Positions 1 to 11,138 of a DNA stretch of 64,000 bases are shown piece after piece. Position 1 is the stretch's first letter; the number at the start of each line of letters is the position of its first letter. Origin of the DNA: Eutreptiella sp. 'Long Island Sound 2002' (lineage: Eukaryota; Euglenozoa; Euglenophyceae; Eutreptiales; Eutreptiaceae). The stretch is from NCBI GenBank assembly GCA_964036045.1, contig OZ038384.1, forward strand, positions 44,145,704-44,209,703. The letters run 5' to 3'. The position numbers were made by a program, and so were the translations under genes. The notes beneath the pieces were generated by a model. The model saw only the letters and a program-made list of their open reading frames with translations, was not told the DNA's origin and searched no databases.

Positions 1-1954
1 AGCATCCGATGCCCCCTCTTTCTAGTGTACCTTTGGTGACCCGCATGAGTAACCTTCTGCTCCAAATCAACGTCACCGCACGTCGCCAGAAATTCATGTT
101 GGGAAGCCTTGGTGGGGTGCTCTTTACGATCCCAGAACTAGGTTGCAAAAGCAGTGGCCTCAGCAGCACACATAATCTAGATAGGATTTGGTGTTCCTTG
201 TGGGTGCATGTAGCAACTTGCTGTTCGGGGCCTTTTTGCTGGACTGGCAACTGGCTAACTTGCACCCACTTTGCAACCCCAAAGCGTGCTCTTTTGCGAA
301 CCAAAGGTTTCTATGGTTCATTTGGGGAGGCAGCTGCATGTTGTGTGAATTTGTATGCGGACATGGTGGTTGCCTATTGACAAAAAGAGGCAGCAAGCAA
401 CGTAGGACCACCCAAAAAGGACGAAAATCTCAAACACATTGTCGGTACAACATGCACACCTGGGTGTTCCAAATATCCCTTGGTGTTCCAAATAGCCCCG
501 TTCAAGGGCTTTCTGAATATACCCCATGTACCCCCCGCAACGAGACATTTAGTGAGCACAAATGAGGCAGCAATGGCACTGACCCTTGAAAACACTCCGT
601 GTTGGCATAAATCTTACCGACTTTGAGAGATATGTTGTCCCCACCTGCACATGTTGCCGATCCCCTCGGCATGAAATATTTTTGTACTTTGACAATGCCT
701 AAGAACTTTTTTGAGTGTTGGGTGTAAATTGCAAGGTGCAATTCTAAGCAAGGGCCGGAAAGCTGCATGGGCCAAAAAAAAGAGTTTGGTGCAGCCCACC
801 GCTTGGAAAATTGGAGGCTTCCGCCGCCTGGAATCAGTGCTTGGAAATTTTGCTGGGCTGGGGTGCTTGAGAGAATTGCTAGCGAGGTTGCATGCAAGGT
901 TGCCGTGCGGCCCGGGCTGGGACTAGTGCTTGGAACAAGTGCTGGGTGGGGACCTTGGAAAAAGTGCTCGGAAATTTTACTGGGTCGGTGTGCTTAGGAA
1001 AAGTGCTTGCGAGGTTGCTGATGAGGTTGCTGCACGGCCCGGGGTGGGAATGGTGCTTGGAAATTGCCTTGGGTTGATGCACGGAGAAAGTGCTTGGAAA
1101 TTCTGCTTTGTCTGTTTCAAGACCAAACTAGTTGTTATGTGTAATTGAAAGTTTGTTCAGGGTCCTACCAAGAATTGCTTGGGGAAAGTGGTTCCAACAA
1201 TACCACGGCACACCATGTGGAAGCAACTGTTATCTCCATGGGCCAACTAAAACAGTCGGTTGTGAATACCAGAGAAGAGATGTAGGAATACCCCTCACCA
1301 AATACACATTTTATGGGAAGCATATTTGTTACATGTGGCAGTCAATCCTGCAGCCCGAACGCGGAACCGTAGTCTCATTTCACCCCTGTGCTCTGCACCG
1401 TAGTCTCGTTTCACCCTTGTGCTCTGCACTAAAATACATGATATGCGAGACCAGCACAGTCTATGCGCCTAGCGTCGGACAAGGTTGTGCTATGTGGCTT
1501 ATGCACCTGGGCTGCAACCGTTCCTTTGATGGGCGTGCTCCTCTTTCGCACCCATGTGCCCCCCATCCCGCATTTCCCTTCATCATTCATTCCCACTCCT
1601 TTTTGAAGTCATGTGCCTTTGAGTGGTTGGTTGAGCAATCCAGTGGCTCTTGGTAGGTGGCTGTGTTAAACAAAGTCTGTCCACCAAATGTTCCACTTAC
1701 ACGTTCGCTTCGCTCACCTTAATCAGGTTTCACCCCCCAATTCCGCCAAGACCGAGTGAGTGCAGATCAGGTGTTTGTTCAGTCTGTCATTTTGATTTCT
1801 CGGGTTTTAAGCAGGTCTGAATTGGAGAATAAAGATGCGCCCTTTTCAGACTGTGGAGTGCATTGCCTCATTTGCATCTGATTCTGGCACTTGTTTCTGT
1901 CTGTCATTCCATCCTCTTCTCAATCAAGCAGGTCTCACCCTCCTTCTGCCTTAG
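1..1954. other. no recognisable gene; weak direct duplication at 837-1062
   Basis: I see no ORF with family motifs here. The only structure is a degenerate direct duplication: the block beginning GTGCTTGGAAATTTTGCTGG near 837 recurs about 127 bp later as GTGCTCGGAAATTTTACTGG near 964, each followed by a GCGAGGTTGC and a CGGCCCGGG stretch. The last part (about 1790-1954) is pyrimidine-rich and ends in a plausible 3' splice site (CTGCCTTAG) for the exon that follows. Confidence 0.5.
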
Positions 1955-2410
1955 GAATTGAATGACCAGAAAGAGAAGCAAGAGCAGGAAGTAGCAGATC
2001 TGCAGCTGCAGCTGGTGGAACTCGCCTCAAAGTGCGCCAAATTGGACGCCATGCGACATGAGGTGAAGCAGGATGTTTGGGCCCTTCCATCAGAGAACGC
2101 TGAGATGCAGGCCTCAGCAGTGGACAGGGCCCAGGCGGATGTTGCAGATGCAGATACTACGGAGGTATCAGACAAGAAGCGGTGTCAGCAGCAGGCAGAA
2201 GACGAGGAGGCTCAACGTCCCGCAAAGCGCATAAAAGTGGACGCGGGTACTGAAGCTGACAAGGTCTGCGCTAACCACGCATCAGAATGTGCGGGGCAAC
2301 AGAGGATTGTGGGGAGAATGTCTGTGTAGGGACTGCAGAGATTATTGAAAGGGGTGTCTGCAGGGGGGCGGGGGTTTTTGGACATTGTTCAAGAGTGGAG
2401 GGTTCCCTGA
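1955..2410 (+). CDS. candidate exon: coiled-coil protein with basic nuclear localisation motif
   Basis: The frame opens right after a polypyrimidine tract and TTAG at 1951-1954 and reads Glu-Leu-Asn-Asp-Gln-Lys. About 40 residues of heptad-like Leu/Glu/Gln sequence (LQLQLVELASKCAKLD) suggest a coiled coil, followed by an Asp/Glu/Ala-rich stretch and RPAKRIKVD, which closely resembles the c-Myc nuclear localisation signal type. The first in-frame stop is TAG at 2327; if TAG were read as sense the frame runs to TGA at 2408-2410. Alternatively the exon ends at ADK with a GTCTGC donor at 2264, giving a 309-nt phase-0 exon. I do not recognise the protein. It looks host-like rather than transposon-like. 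Upstream exons are not identified. Confidence 0.5.
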
Positions 2411-2570
2411 TATCACTCTTTTTTTTTCCTTTTCTAATGTCAAATTATACCAGTATTGCCACGCCAGGTCGATGGATGTGCGTCGAAGGACTGGCAGTGT
2501 CCCGTCCTAAGAGGACGAAGCAATTGGTTTCCAATTGTTGTCCACAGGGTCCCCTACCCCCCCCCCCCTT

Positions 2571-2910
2571 GGACCTAATATCCAAATAGGGTGAAAAACA
2601 TGTAAATACGGCCTAAAACATGCCTTACATACCTTGGATGGTCATTTTAGGTGATCACGATATCATAAAAACAAGTTTCGAAAACTTCGATTTTTGAGCT
2701 GTCCGGAGTGAAAAACTGCACAAGCAGGTTGTGTACCAACCCCTTGGGAGACCCCCCCCCCTGGACCTAATACCCAAATAGGGTGAAAAACATGTAAATA
2801 CGGCCTAAAACATGCCTTACATACCTTGGATGGTCATTTTAGGTGATCACAATATCACAAACACAAGTTTCGAAAACTTCGATTTTTGAGCTGCCCAGGG
2901 TGAAATTTGC
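2571..2910. repeat. direct duplication, period 192 bp
   Basis: The block beginning GGACCTAATATCCAAATAGG at 2571 recurs as GGACCTAATACCCAAATAGG at 2763. About 140 bp are nearly identical in both copies, including the segments CATGCCTTACATACCTTGG and CGAAAACTTCGATTTTTGAG. Each copy is preceded by a C-run. No coding content is seen. It may be a short dispersed element present in tandem. Confidence 0.75.
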
Positions 2911-3918
2911 ATAAGCAGGTTGTGGGCCGGCCCATTCACTAGGCCATTATTGGTGGAAACAGTCATTTCGCGTCTTTGGCACGGGTTTTGACCGGCTCTC
3001 AGCAAGGCTGGAGACTGCAAAAAACGTCCCTCTATCCTAGTAGGCATATACTGTCACAACATCCCCACTCACACCCCTCAGAGTGGGTACCACGGGGTCA
3101 CCGAGGTTGCCAAAACCGCCAACATAGCAAAAATGGCTGAAAAGTGCATAAACTGCACTAGCGCTCGTCCCACTCCGTGCCATACAAACCCCATGGAGTC
3201 ATGACCCGAAAACACTTTTTCGGCTCAAATCGAAAAAAAACCAAAAGATTCATGATTTTCGACCCAAAACAGGGGGGGGGGGGGCAATTTTTGACCCCCC
3301 CCCGCCCCCTCAAAATCTCAAAAAAGCGGGTTTCAAGTGGGGGGGTCTGGGGGGGTCCGGACCAAAAACCCATTGGGGGATGCGTTTATTGGACAAAATA
3401 ATGATTTTACAAGGGGTTAAACCAACAATGCAACCCCTTGGGGTAGGGTACGCGAATAGCCCCAAAAAGGCCCAAAAAGGTGGTATGTGGCCTTTTCCCC
3501 TATATACGCCTGCCTGGCTTTGATCTAACAACCTCTGCGAGGTGATTTCGGATGCTTTGTGGAAGAATGTGGAACCTTGACGCTGAAATGCTCTAAACAC
3601 AAGGATTTTTCTTAACGGTTGGTGAGTAGGCGGGGTGGTTAAATGGCTGGCCCAGAAATGCTGTATGCCCCAGTTTTGTCTGTGGGTTGCTGATTCGTGG
3701 ATTGTGCCGCACCCTGTACAAAGTGAGGGGTACCTTGTCTATATGCGGTGCGCACATGGTGCACACGCAGTGTGCGCGCTGTGCGTGTATTGGAGTGATT
3801 CCATAGACTTACCCACGTATTCGGCAGTGAAGTGCATGTCTTTCTGAGCTGTAAAAGGTTTAGCCATTGCACTACTGCACTGTGTACCCTTACAGTTTCA
3901 CCCATGTCTCTTTCACAG
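2911..3918. other. no recognisable gene
   Basis: This stretch contains G/C homopolymer runs (3270-3310, 3340-3360) and short overlapping ORFs in several frames with no motif. I see nothing I would call a gene. Confidence 0.5.
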
Positions 3919-3996
3919 CCTCTTGCGGGCATCACTGTCACCAATGGTGACAGGATGCCAGCCACCGTCATCTCTGCCTCCAAGTGTGGGCAGTTT
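3919..3996 (+). CDS. candidate 78-nt exon, function unknown
   Basis: The segment lies between a good acceptor (CTCTTTCACAG, ending 3918) and a good donor (GTGAGC at 3997) and is exactly 26 codons in phase 0, reading PLAGITVTNGDRMPATVISA and onward. It could belong to the same gene as the phase-0 candidate exons at 1955 and 5113. Alternatively it is a transposon remnant: the pattern G-(D/E)-R-M-x-A-T followed by a short Gly/Phe region also appears at about 42640. Too short to assign. Confidence 0.3.
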
Positions 3997-5112
3997 GTGA
4001 GCATCGAGCAGGGAAGTATTAGAACGGCCGTACACCGTAGGAGGAGGGGGGTACCTCCCCTGACCCCCCCTGGCCCCCTCCCCTTTGACCCCCGCCCCCC
4101 CCCGTCCCTCCTCCCCTTCTAATGTGTAATTGAATGCATGGAAGTGGCAGAGTGATTCTGACAGTGATAGCCCTGCATATTGCTAGTTTGTTCCAACATT
4201 TTACGCCGTGCGCACATGGTGCAGGTAATCCCCAGTGTGACCACTACATTGTAACGAAGGCTGAGGCTGGAGCAGTCAAGTGACAGAGCGGCAACGTCGC
4301 ATCCTTCATACATTCACACATCCACTATATCAGCCAAACATATGTGTAAATTTTGCACAGACATTTTTGAGACCCCCCGCCCTTTTGTCTGAGCAACACC
4401 AATGTCCAAGCAACACTAGGTGTTCGGTCAATTTTACCACCATGGATTTTGGCGGTGCATTTTTCAATTGGTCCTACTGTGTGCTGTGTCTGATACCTGG
4501 GTTTTGAGATGCCTGAGGTTCATATTTTGGGTCAGGGAAGCTTATTTGCCCATCATGGCCTTTGTAGCATGTTTTGCCCCTTGGCTTTCAGAATCGTACA
4601 CCATGTCTTTACGCACGTACCATGCACAGTAACACGTAAGCAACACCCTTGTCCAAGCAACACTAGGCGTTGGTTCCGTCATCTTCTGGTCATTTGCGGT
4701 TGCTTGGACAAGGGGGGTGGGGGGTACAATATTGGTCTCTTTGGATTAAAGGATACAGGTTTTTTGGTATGTCAAATACTCTGACATGCGAAGTGAAGGG
4801 CAATGGTGCATGATGCTTCTGCAGTCTGTTGCTGAAAGTGAAACACATGTGATGACAAGTGCAAATGCTATGGGCAGGTGGGTAGTGGAGGTACTCCACT
4901 CATGTGCCCCCTCTGCACACACCCCATTGCCAAGAAGAGCCTTGTTTTAAGCATGTCATCTTCAAAATTTCCCCCCAGGTCCCCCACCTTTTCCTGGTCG
5001 GCCTTGTAAATGAAGTCAAGGAAAAGCGCATGCCTTGCACTCCAATGGGGCACCCCAACAGTGCATGCCATTTGGCACAGTTTGTTCATGTCTCCACCTT
5101 TTCGCTGTGCAG
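3997..5112. other. probable intron or intergenic sequence with a short repeated motif
   Basis: The motif TGTCCAAGCAACACTAGG occurs at about 4401 and again at about 4650 with similar flanks. A C-run lies at 4060-4110. No other feature is seen. Confidence 0.4.
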
Positions 5113-5181
5113 GCTGCAACCTCACAGGAAGACCGCTTGAAACAACAATTGGCCCTGTTGCTCAAGAAGCAGCCAGATATG
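5113..5181 (+). CDS. candidate 69-nt exon, helical segment
   Basis: The segment is bounded by a CTGTGCAG acceptor (ending 5112) and a GTTTGC donor (5182) and is exactly 23 codons in phase 0. It reads AATSQEDRLKQQLALLLKKQ then PDM, a convincing amphipathic helix. Like the candidates at 1955 and 3919 it is phase 0 at both ends, so the three could be spliced together. I do not recognise the gene. Confidence 0.45.
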
Positions 5182-6069
5182 GTTTGCTTTTGTCTCTTGC
5201 ATTTTCGGCTCTAACTTCTAATCAACCGCTCCCAAACAACGGGAATCGTTGTCTTTTGGGTCATTTGGGGTTGTGGCACTCTTGTCGGTTGAGTTCTGGC
5301 TGCAAGGGTGCTTTTGTGCAGGGGGCAGGCCACATGATGGGTTTCAGAGCCCCTCCATGGGTGGCTGTCTGGAACAAGAGCTCAGAACAGGGTAGCAATG
5401 CTGATTCTGCCCTTTAGAGCCCCCGCAGGTTGGGGGGTGGGCCCTGGCTTTGTCCGCCACCCCGCATTTGAAGCATTGCGACCGTCACCGTCAATTGTGC
5501 AAAGCATATTGCACGGTCTGGAACCTATTTGCAGCGCACCTCATGGGGTAACACCTGGCTGCCGTGGAGTATTCCTTGGCTGCTGTTTGTGGCCTTTTGG
5601 AAGTAAGCTAGTCAGGGGGAAAAAACCAGTTCCCTACCACCAAAATTGTATCAATATCATATTCAACCCTGACCCCAGAGCGCACTTGGCGGCAGTAACT
5701 ATATGGGCCCTTTAGACCTGTGGTGACGCCATGCTGGCCCTCTGTGAATAGTGCTTCTGTGGTGAGCAACAGTGTTGCAGCCGCCGCTGAAAAGTACTTC
5801 AGAAAACCCGAGGTTTCAGCCACTCCGCCTCGCCTCCTATATTGGGACAGAGTGTCACTGCCAGCAGCGGTGGTCTGCTACCCCCAAGGGGTGGATGTAA
5901 TGGTCCTGGATGCCCCTCCACCAACAAATTCAGACCAAAAACGGGCCCCGAAGGGTATTGGAGGGGGTCTGAGATACTCCACAGCCCTCAAGAGCCCCCC
6001 CCCCCCCCCCACCACCACCTTGTTGTGATATGGCCTTAGGGACGAGACCACGCACGCGAACGCCCAATG
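5182..6069. other. no firm gene
   Basis: One possible exon (about 5774-5811, VAAAAEKYFRKPE, preceded by AACAG and followed by GTTTCA) is visible, but its phase does not match the preceding candidate exon. A C/CCA-rich run occupies 5995-6025. Confidence 0.3.
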
Positions 6070-6084
6070 GATGTGCGGAGATGT

Positions 6085-6262
6085 GTGTGTGTGTGTGTGT
6101 GTTCATTTTCTGGGTGTATTTTTGTTAATAAAAGATGCCCACGCAGCTCCTCACGATTTTTCTTGTCCGCCGCTTTGCTACCGTGTTGTAGTTTGCGGTT
6201 CCCTGGTGCTAGTGCTGGTTCACTGTGTGTGTGTGTGTGTGTGTGTGCGTGCGTGCGTTGTG
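6085..6262. repeat. (GT)n microsatellites
   Basis: Two GT runs (about 6085-6103 and 6222-6262, the second becoming GCGT repeats) flank about 120 bp of non-repetitive sequence. They lie just downstream of the minus-strand gene that ends at 6264. Confidence 0.85.
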
Positions 6263-6263
6263 A

Positions 6264-7061
6264 TCATTCAAGCCAATCGTCTAGATTGCATGCATCGTCC
6301 TCAAAGTCTGTATCCCCGTGCGGGATGTCCGGAAGGTCCAGCACCTGTTCGCCCGAGCTCTCCTTCCAGTCATCCCTCAGCAGATCGCTGATAGCAGCAC
6401 ACAGTCCCGGAGGGGGGGAAGTTGGATGGAAGGAGACATACATTGGTGCCGGGGTACGGATCGTGGTCATTGCGTACTTTAAGTCTACCTCGTGGGGGGT
6501 CACAGGGGCTGAGGCAAAAGATGTGTTGCTCCAGATATGAGCGGGAGGGTGACCTAACGCCACATACGATGACCCTGCCTCTTGCTGAATCTGGTCTAAT
6601 ATCCATCCACTATTGGCTCCCCGGAACATTGGCTGGATTGTTTCACAAACATGGGCTAGTGTACGAGCGCAAACCAAATATGCCCACGGTGTGCCAACGG
6701 CTGTGGGCCACTGGGCGAGTTTAAAACCAAACGGGAAGTGCCGTCTCTGAAAAGGGGACAACTGCACCGAGTGCCCTGTGCTCTCCACGTACTGCTCCGC
6801 AATCTTGCAACGGATAGCCAAGGTCAGTCTGCAGTCATCATGACACAGGACCAGTCCAGACCAGGAGATAAAGACCTCACGTCGATCACCCATGCAATGG
6901 CGGGACGATGACCTATCACCCACCAGGGATACCTGGAATTCACTTTCCATGTCAACCTGAATGTGCCTAGTGAACACCAACGAACCTGACAATCTTCTCC
7001 ATGCAAATAGTGTGCCACTGAGGCAAAAGTAATACAGCACGCCACATACCCCGAGAATCAT
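6264..7061 (-). CDS. hypothetical protein with acidic C-terminus
   Basis: This is the longest non-repetitive open frame outside the transposons: about 265 codons, ending in TGA (GLU then TGA, minus-strand reading) with the acidic tail DTDFEDDACNLDDWLE. The middle reads as an ordinary folded protein (motifs such as FISWSGLVLCHDDCRLTLAI and FPFGFKLAQWPTAVGTPWAY). No transmembrane run or known domain is recognised. The 5' end is unresolved: near 7020-7090 the minus strand carries a likely small intron (GTTGGGGTG to TTTTGCCTCAG) and an upstream Cys-containing exon (SCPSCRQECK) that joins to a different frame, so the true start may be downstream of 7000. The Gln codons noted are all CAR. Probably a host gene or an old domesticated element. 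Confidence 0.5.
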   Translation of the reverse strand: MILGVCGVLYYFCLSGTLFAWRRLSGSLVFTRHIQVDMESEFQVSLVGDRSSSRHCMGDRREVFISWSGLVLCHDDCRLTLAIRCKIAEQYVESTGHSVQLSPFQRRHFPFGFKLAQWPTAVGTPWAYLVCARTLAHVCETIQPMFRGANSGWILDQIQQEAGSSYVALGHPPAHIWSNTSFASAPVTPHEVDLKYAMTTIRTPAPMYVSFHPTSPPPGLCAAISDLLRDDWKESSGEQVLDLPDIPHGDTDFEDDACNLDDWLE

Positions 7062-7700
7062 TGCTTATGCAAGTGTACACCCCAACCTTTGCACTCTTGT
7101 CTGCATGACGGGCATGAGAAGTCCGGAGTCGCCGACGTGTGGCACCACGGAGCTGTGCGCATCTAGAAAGCAAACTTTAGTCAGGCTTTAATTAATTGCC
7201 TCCCAGTCGCTAGTCAAATAGAAAATAAACACATTTATACGTTTATTTCCGAAAAAACGCCCGTTTTTGGGAGAGAACCGCTGCTTATTGATGTTTCTTG
7301 ATGTTTATTGTGTTTTCACATATTGTTGCATGGATCGGGGAAGGTTTTGGGTTGCCTCGTTGTGCCATTCGGTTGATAGTCTCATTTCGGGTATGTGTCA
7401 CTTACACAGGGTTCCGTAAAGCAACAATCATACTCGACATCTGGTGCCCACGGACACATGACCGCTTAGAACAAAGAGGTTATGGAAAGATGCCTCTTGG
7501 CACTTCGTGAGAGCTTGCATCTGTAGGTCCACATTTGAACAAAAAGCTTCAACCCGAAATAAACAAAGTTCTCGCTTGTAATTCGGTGCATGTCCGTGCG
7601 CAGTAGCATAAATAAATAGACAAAACCTGAATTTCGGTGGTTCCTGTGTTTCTTCATTCTCCCAGAAGAATTATCATCTCTCCGTTTGTTCACCCTTCAG
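7062..7700. other. 5' region of the minus-strand gene and intergenic DNA
   Basis: It holds a candidate upstream minus-strand exon (about 7088-7152, after a TTTCTAG acceptor). The remainder, 7180-7700, is AT-richer than its surroundings and shows no coding signal. A CACCCTTCAG acceptor on the plus strand precedes 7701. Confidence 0.35.
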
Positions 7701-8277
7701 ACCCTCTTTTCCTGTCTCGGGTCTCGGGATGGGTGGCGATGTATGGATGCGCTGCCTTGGTCCGGTTGCACCCGAGGGTGCTGATTGGATTTACTTCAAC
7801 AATGCCTCGGCTGCCCTCCGGTACCTGCACACCCCAAACGGTGGGGTGTTGACGAAGTTGGCCCACACCTAGGTCATGCGAGCGGCCAAGACGGATGGCA
7901 CGCGGGATGGCTGGGCGTTCACCATGAAGAAGCCGTTGTCTAGTGCAGGTGCGCCGGCTGCCGTGCCTCCATCATCCTCACGCGCCACCCCCTCCCTAAG
8001 TCTATTTTTTCTTGTTCTTGTTTGGTGTGCATGTTGTGGCGCAAACATTTGTAGCACCAAGTATTCATGTCGGAGGTGCCACAAGGTGGTTGATGAGGCG
8101 TGCATGACCATGGTTGGATCAAACGTGCATTGCTTTGTGTGCACCTGCCGTGCCTGTGGACCGGAAGTGTCCTCCCTCGATGTGGAATGTCACAAGTGTC
8201 GTTTCCCCGTTCATGTTAGCAATACCCTCAAATTGGCCACTCTGTTCCCTTCATCCAAGGTACTTCAAACTTCATGA
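7701..8277 (+). CDS. transposon-type ORF fragment with Cys-rich cluster; in-frame TAG
   Basis: The frame reads from an acceptor at 7700 through ATG 7729 (MGGDVWMRCLGPVAPEGADW) and YFNNASAALRYLHTPNGGVL to TAG at 7870. It continues in the same frame as VMRAAKTDGTRDGWAFTMKK and then a Cys cluster (SCRRCHK, CFVCTCRACGP, VECHKC) consistent with a treble-clef or RING-like zinc binder. The frame ends at TGA 8275; a donor (AAGGTACTTC) at 8260 may truncate the exon earlier. The coding quality on both sides of the TAG indicates that one protein is interrupted or read through. Similar Cys clusters occur in the ORFs at 60131 and 61394, which suggests related transposon proteins. Exact family unknown. Confidence 0.5.
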
Positions 8278-8429
8278 TGTGCTCCCTTAAGTATCATCAA
8301 CGGTCGGGCACACATTGTGTGTCCTTGGCCTTGTGGCAATCAGGTGGTCGCGTGATGTCAGTCATTCAAACCTTACCCACTCACGTGCTACAGGGCATCC
8401 TAGCCCTATTGAGGCTAGTGTACAGGCAA

Positions 8430-8990
8430 GGGGGGGGGGGCAAAAAAAAATCACCCCGGCAGGCGAAATTTCAACCTAGTAGGGGGGGGGACAAGTGTCG
8501 CGGTTGAAAAAAAAAACACCCAAAGTTGAAAAACTTCCCGGTCGGGTGGGGTGTTTTTGGGGACCAAACTTTTAACCCAGCACAGGGGGGGGGGACAAGT
8601 GTCGCGGTTGAGAAAAAAAACACCCAAAGTTGAAAAAGTTCCCGGTTGGGTGGGGTGTTTTTCGGAACCAAAATTTTAACCCAGCATAGCGGGGGGGACA
8701 AGTGTCGCGGTTGAAGAAAAAAAAACACCCAAAGTTGAAAAAGTTCCCGGTCGGGTGGGGTGTTTTTGGGGACCAAAATTTTGACCCAGCACAGGGGGGG
8801 GGGGGGGGGCAAGTGTTGCGGTTGAAAAAAAAAACACCCAAAGTTGAAAAAGTTCCCGGTCGGGTGGGGTGTTTTTGGGGACCAAAATTTCAACCCAGCA
8901 CAGGGGGGGGGGACAAGTGTCGCGGTTGAAAAAAAAAACACCTAAAGTTGAAAAAGTTCCCGGTCGGGTGGGGTGTTTTAGGGGACCGCT
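8430..8990. repeat. tandem repeat, about 104 bp, five-plus units
   Basis: Units start with ACAAGTGTCGCGGTTGA at 8491, 8595, 8698, about 8810 and 8913. Each has a G-run of 8-18, an A-run, CACCCAAAGTTGAAAA and CCGGTCGGGTGGGGTGTTTT. Open frames on the minus strand are by-products of the repeat. A related single copy (GACAAGTGTCACGGTTGAAA) lies near 33220. Confidence 0.9.
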
Positions 8991-9142
8991 GTTGGGGTTT
9001 GAAAACGTGCATGGCGCATAGTTAATCGCCCCCGAGTGATTGCGGCATTGGAGGTCGTGGTGGACGATTCATTAAACAGGGTAACTCTCCCTGAGCCTGG
9101 AAGCTTAGAGCTGCCACTGCAGCTATGCCGCAATCCAGAGAT

Positions 9143-9196
9143 CCCCTGTTTGGGCAGTACGCAATTTTTTTTTATGGCGTACTGCCCAAACAGGGG
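9143..9196. repeat. perfect 20-bp inverted repeat (hairpin)
   Basis: The arm CCCCTGTTTGGGCAGTACGC at 9143-9162 is exactly complementary to GCGTACTGCCCAAACAGGGG at 9177-9196, with a T-rich 14-nt loop. It lies about 250 bp upstream of the first ATG of the transposon coding region, so it could be a subterminal structure or regulatory hairpin of that element. No second copy was seen in the window. Confidence 0.9.
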
Positions 9197-9449
9197 CCCC
9201 CAGGCGCGCCGTCCACACTTGTGCGTCTTGCCCACACGTTGTTCGTCCGTTTGGAAGTGGGTCTGGGTGGGTCAGGGACTGATTCTGGTTTCACCTCTGC
9301 AAATCAGTTGCTTGTGCTGGTTCGTGCTTTGCTGGAGTGTGACCGGGCTATGTGGTTGTACCCATGGCCTGTGGGAGCTCCGGGACAGTGCGACCTCCCC
9401 TCCTCCCCTTTTTTGTTGCAGATACCATACAGCCTTCCCTTACCTTACA

Positions 9450-9821
9450 ATGGCTGATATGCGTGGATCTCCCCCCTTGGCTCCCCTCAGCGTTGCCGCA
9501 GGTTGGCGCAATGGCGACATCCCGACAAAGAAATGGCAGTGCCCCTGTGGCAAGGTCCTGCCCATAGTGCAGAACCCAGACAGCAAGGCATATAGCATCC
9601 ACTGCGCGGGTACCCAGCATACCGACTGGGTACGGTACGGCAAAGTCGTGCCGGAGTTCTTTCAGGGTAGCATCGGCGCGGACACTCCCCTACTAGGCAT
9701 GCTGATCCGCGTAGACAAGCATCCGCAGCTCCTAGGGGCTGTCCGGGTTGCATGTACACTTGCCGCGGCTTCTGCAACCGCTGTAGTACGACTGGGGCCC
9801 ATTCCGCAGATTCAAACCTAG
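9450..9821 (+). CDS. N-terminal segment of DDE-type transposon protein
   Basis: ATG at 9450 opens MADMRGSPPLAPLSVAAGWR, followed by KKWQCPCGKVLPIVQN and a Cys/His pair (HCAGTQHTDW) that suggest a small zinc-binding region. The coding pattern in this frame weakens after about 9725, where the next frame becomes convincing (CPGCMYTCRGFCNRC), so I infer a one-base frameshift near 9700-9740. The frame itself ends at TAG 9819, but that stop lies beyond the inferred shift and probably has no meaning. Confidence 0.5.
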   Translation: MADMRGSPPLAPLSVAAGWRNGDIPTKKWQCPCGKVLPIVQNPDSKAYSIHCAGTQHTDWVRYGKVVPEFFQGSIGADTPLLGMLIRVDKHPQLLGAVRVACTLAAASATAVVRLGPIPQIQT

Positions 9822-11138
9822 ATGTAGACTATGCAATGGACATGGACCCTGACCTTGACACTGCGATTCCTCCTCGCGAGCGCAAGTGTCCTGGGGTTCT
9901 CCCTAGGCAGGCCGCCACCCTGCAGCAGCTGCGGCGGATGTACCCCGTCATGCGGGGCAACTAAGAGAAGCCGCCCTGGGATGTCTGCGACCGCCGAGGG
10001 CTATTCGCCCTGGACTGCCGCACGGATGGTCGTTGGGACGACCTAGCGGGCCGCTATGGCCCCTGTCTGCGGTGCCTGGATTTGCTATCCGGGAAGCATG
10101 CGGCTCGGATGAACGGCTGGATGAACACCGCCGTCGACCCAAAGGACACAGAGCCCCACTACCGGCAGGGGCTCCACGTCCTTTCCCGCCGCCTCAACGA
10201 GGCTAACGACAGGGGGTACGTGGCCCAGGAGACCCTGGGCCAGTTGCAGGAGGACCTGCACCAGTTCCGGCAGCGCTACGAGACCTACAAGGCGCTCGCT
10301 GTAGCCATCTCGGAGGACGACCGCCCGCTTGCTAAGCGTCGTGCAGCACGGCTTTTGCAGGCGGGGTGGGCTCCAGCCAAAGTGCTGGGGCACCTCTGCG
10401 ATGCCTGGAGCGTGCAATCCTGGGATCACCAGGACACGGATGTTGCGGCGCTAGCAGCTCTGGGCGTTGGGGGCCCTAAGTTGTTGCAGGCACTGAACAA
10501 CGCTGGGTACCTGCCCAGCTACGACAGGGGTCGAAGGCACGCCGAGGGAGCCCCCCGTGTTCGTCCGAACGAACCGCCAGGTCTGCCCCGGCTGCTGGAG
10601 GCCCTAGGCCACATCCCGGGTTGCCATGTGTGGCACCTGTGCATCGACGAAATCCATGTGGAGGACGTCATCACTGTCTCTGGCGAGGCACAGGCAGTCG
10701 GATTGTGCGCTATGTGTTGCCGGCACCCCATGCCGCTGGCTAGTGGTGCTGATGTGGAGGCTCTGGCACAGCGGCCGGAGCAGGATCCAGCTACATACCA
10801 CGCCGCCAACCGGGCAACAGTGATGTTTCTGGCGCCTCATACAGAGGAGGGGTACTCTGCCGTCTCTGTGTGGGTCATCCCCACCTGCGGCAAGTTCAAG
10901 GCGGACCATTGCCATGCTGTTAGGAAACTCATGGCTGAGCTGTGCGGCAATGCAGCATTTCGGGACCGCCATTGTTACCTCCCGTCCGCAGATACGGACG
11001 GTGACGCACGGCGGTCCCGTGAGATGCAAGCGGCACTGTATGCCAAGGGTGCGAGCACCCACCCCTGGATGCCTCAAATTCCACATATTCCGTTCCAAAC
11101 GGATGAACCCGAATGTGTGGGAACTTCGACCCCCCCCC
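9725..11138 (+). CDS. DDE-type transposase core (RNase-H-like); in-frame TAA
   Basis: Frame +2 carries a Cys cluster (CPGCMYTCRGFCNRC), a TAA at 9962 in the middle of good coding sequence (RRMYPVMRGN before, EKPPWDVCDRRGLFALDCR after), and then about 380 open codons. LCIDEIHVEDV (Asp codon 10646-10648) and SADTDGDARRSRE (10985-11020) resemble the first and second acidic motifs of a transposase family abundant in agaricomycete fungi (patterns DE-x-VEER and SDG-x-SRR). The frame is lost at a run of ten C at 11130-11139; one C fewer would join it to HLMKR in the next segment. The superfamily is not certain. Decayed copy, or intact with an assembly indel. Confidence 0.65.

Noticed and set aside
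5774-5811. Exon VAAAAEKYFRKPE
   Set aside because: Plausible peptide, but the phase does not fit the upstream candidate exon and the acceptor is weak.
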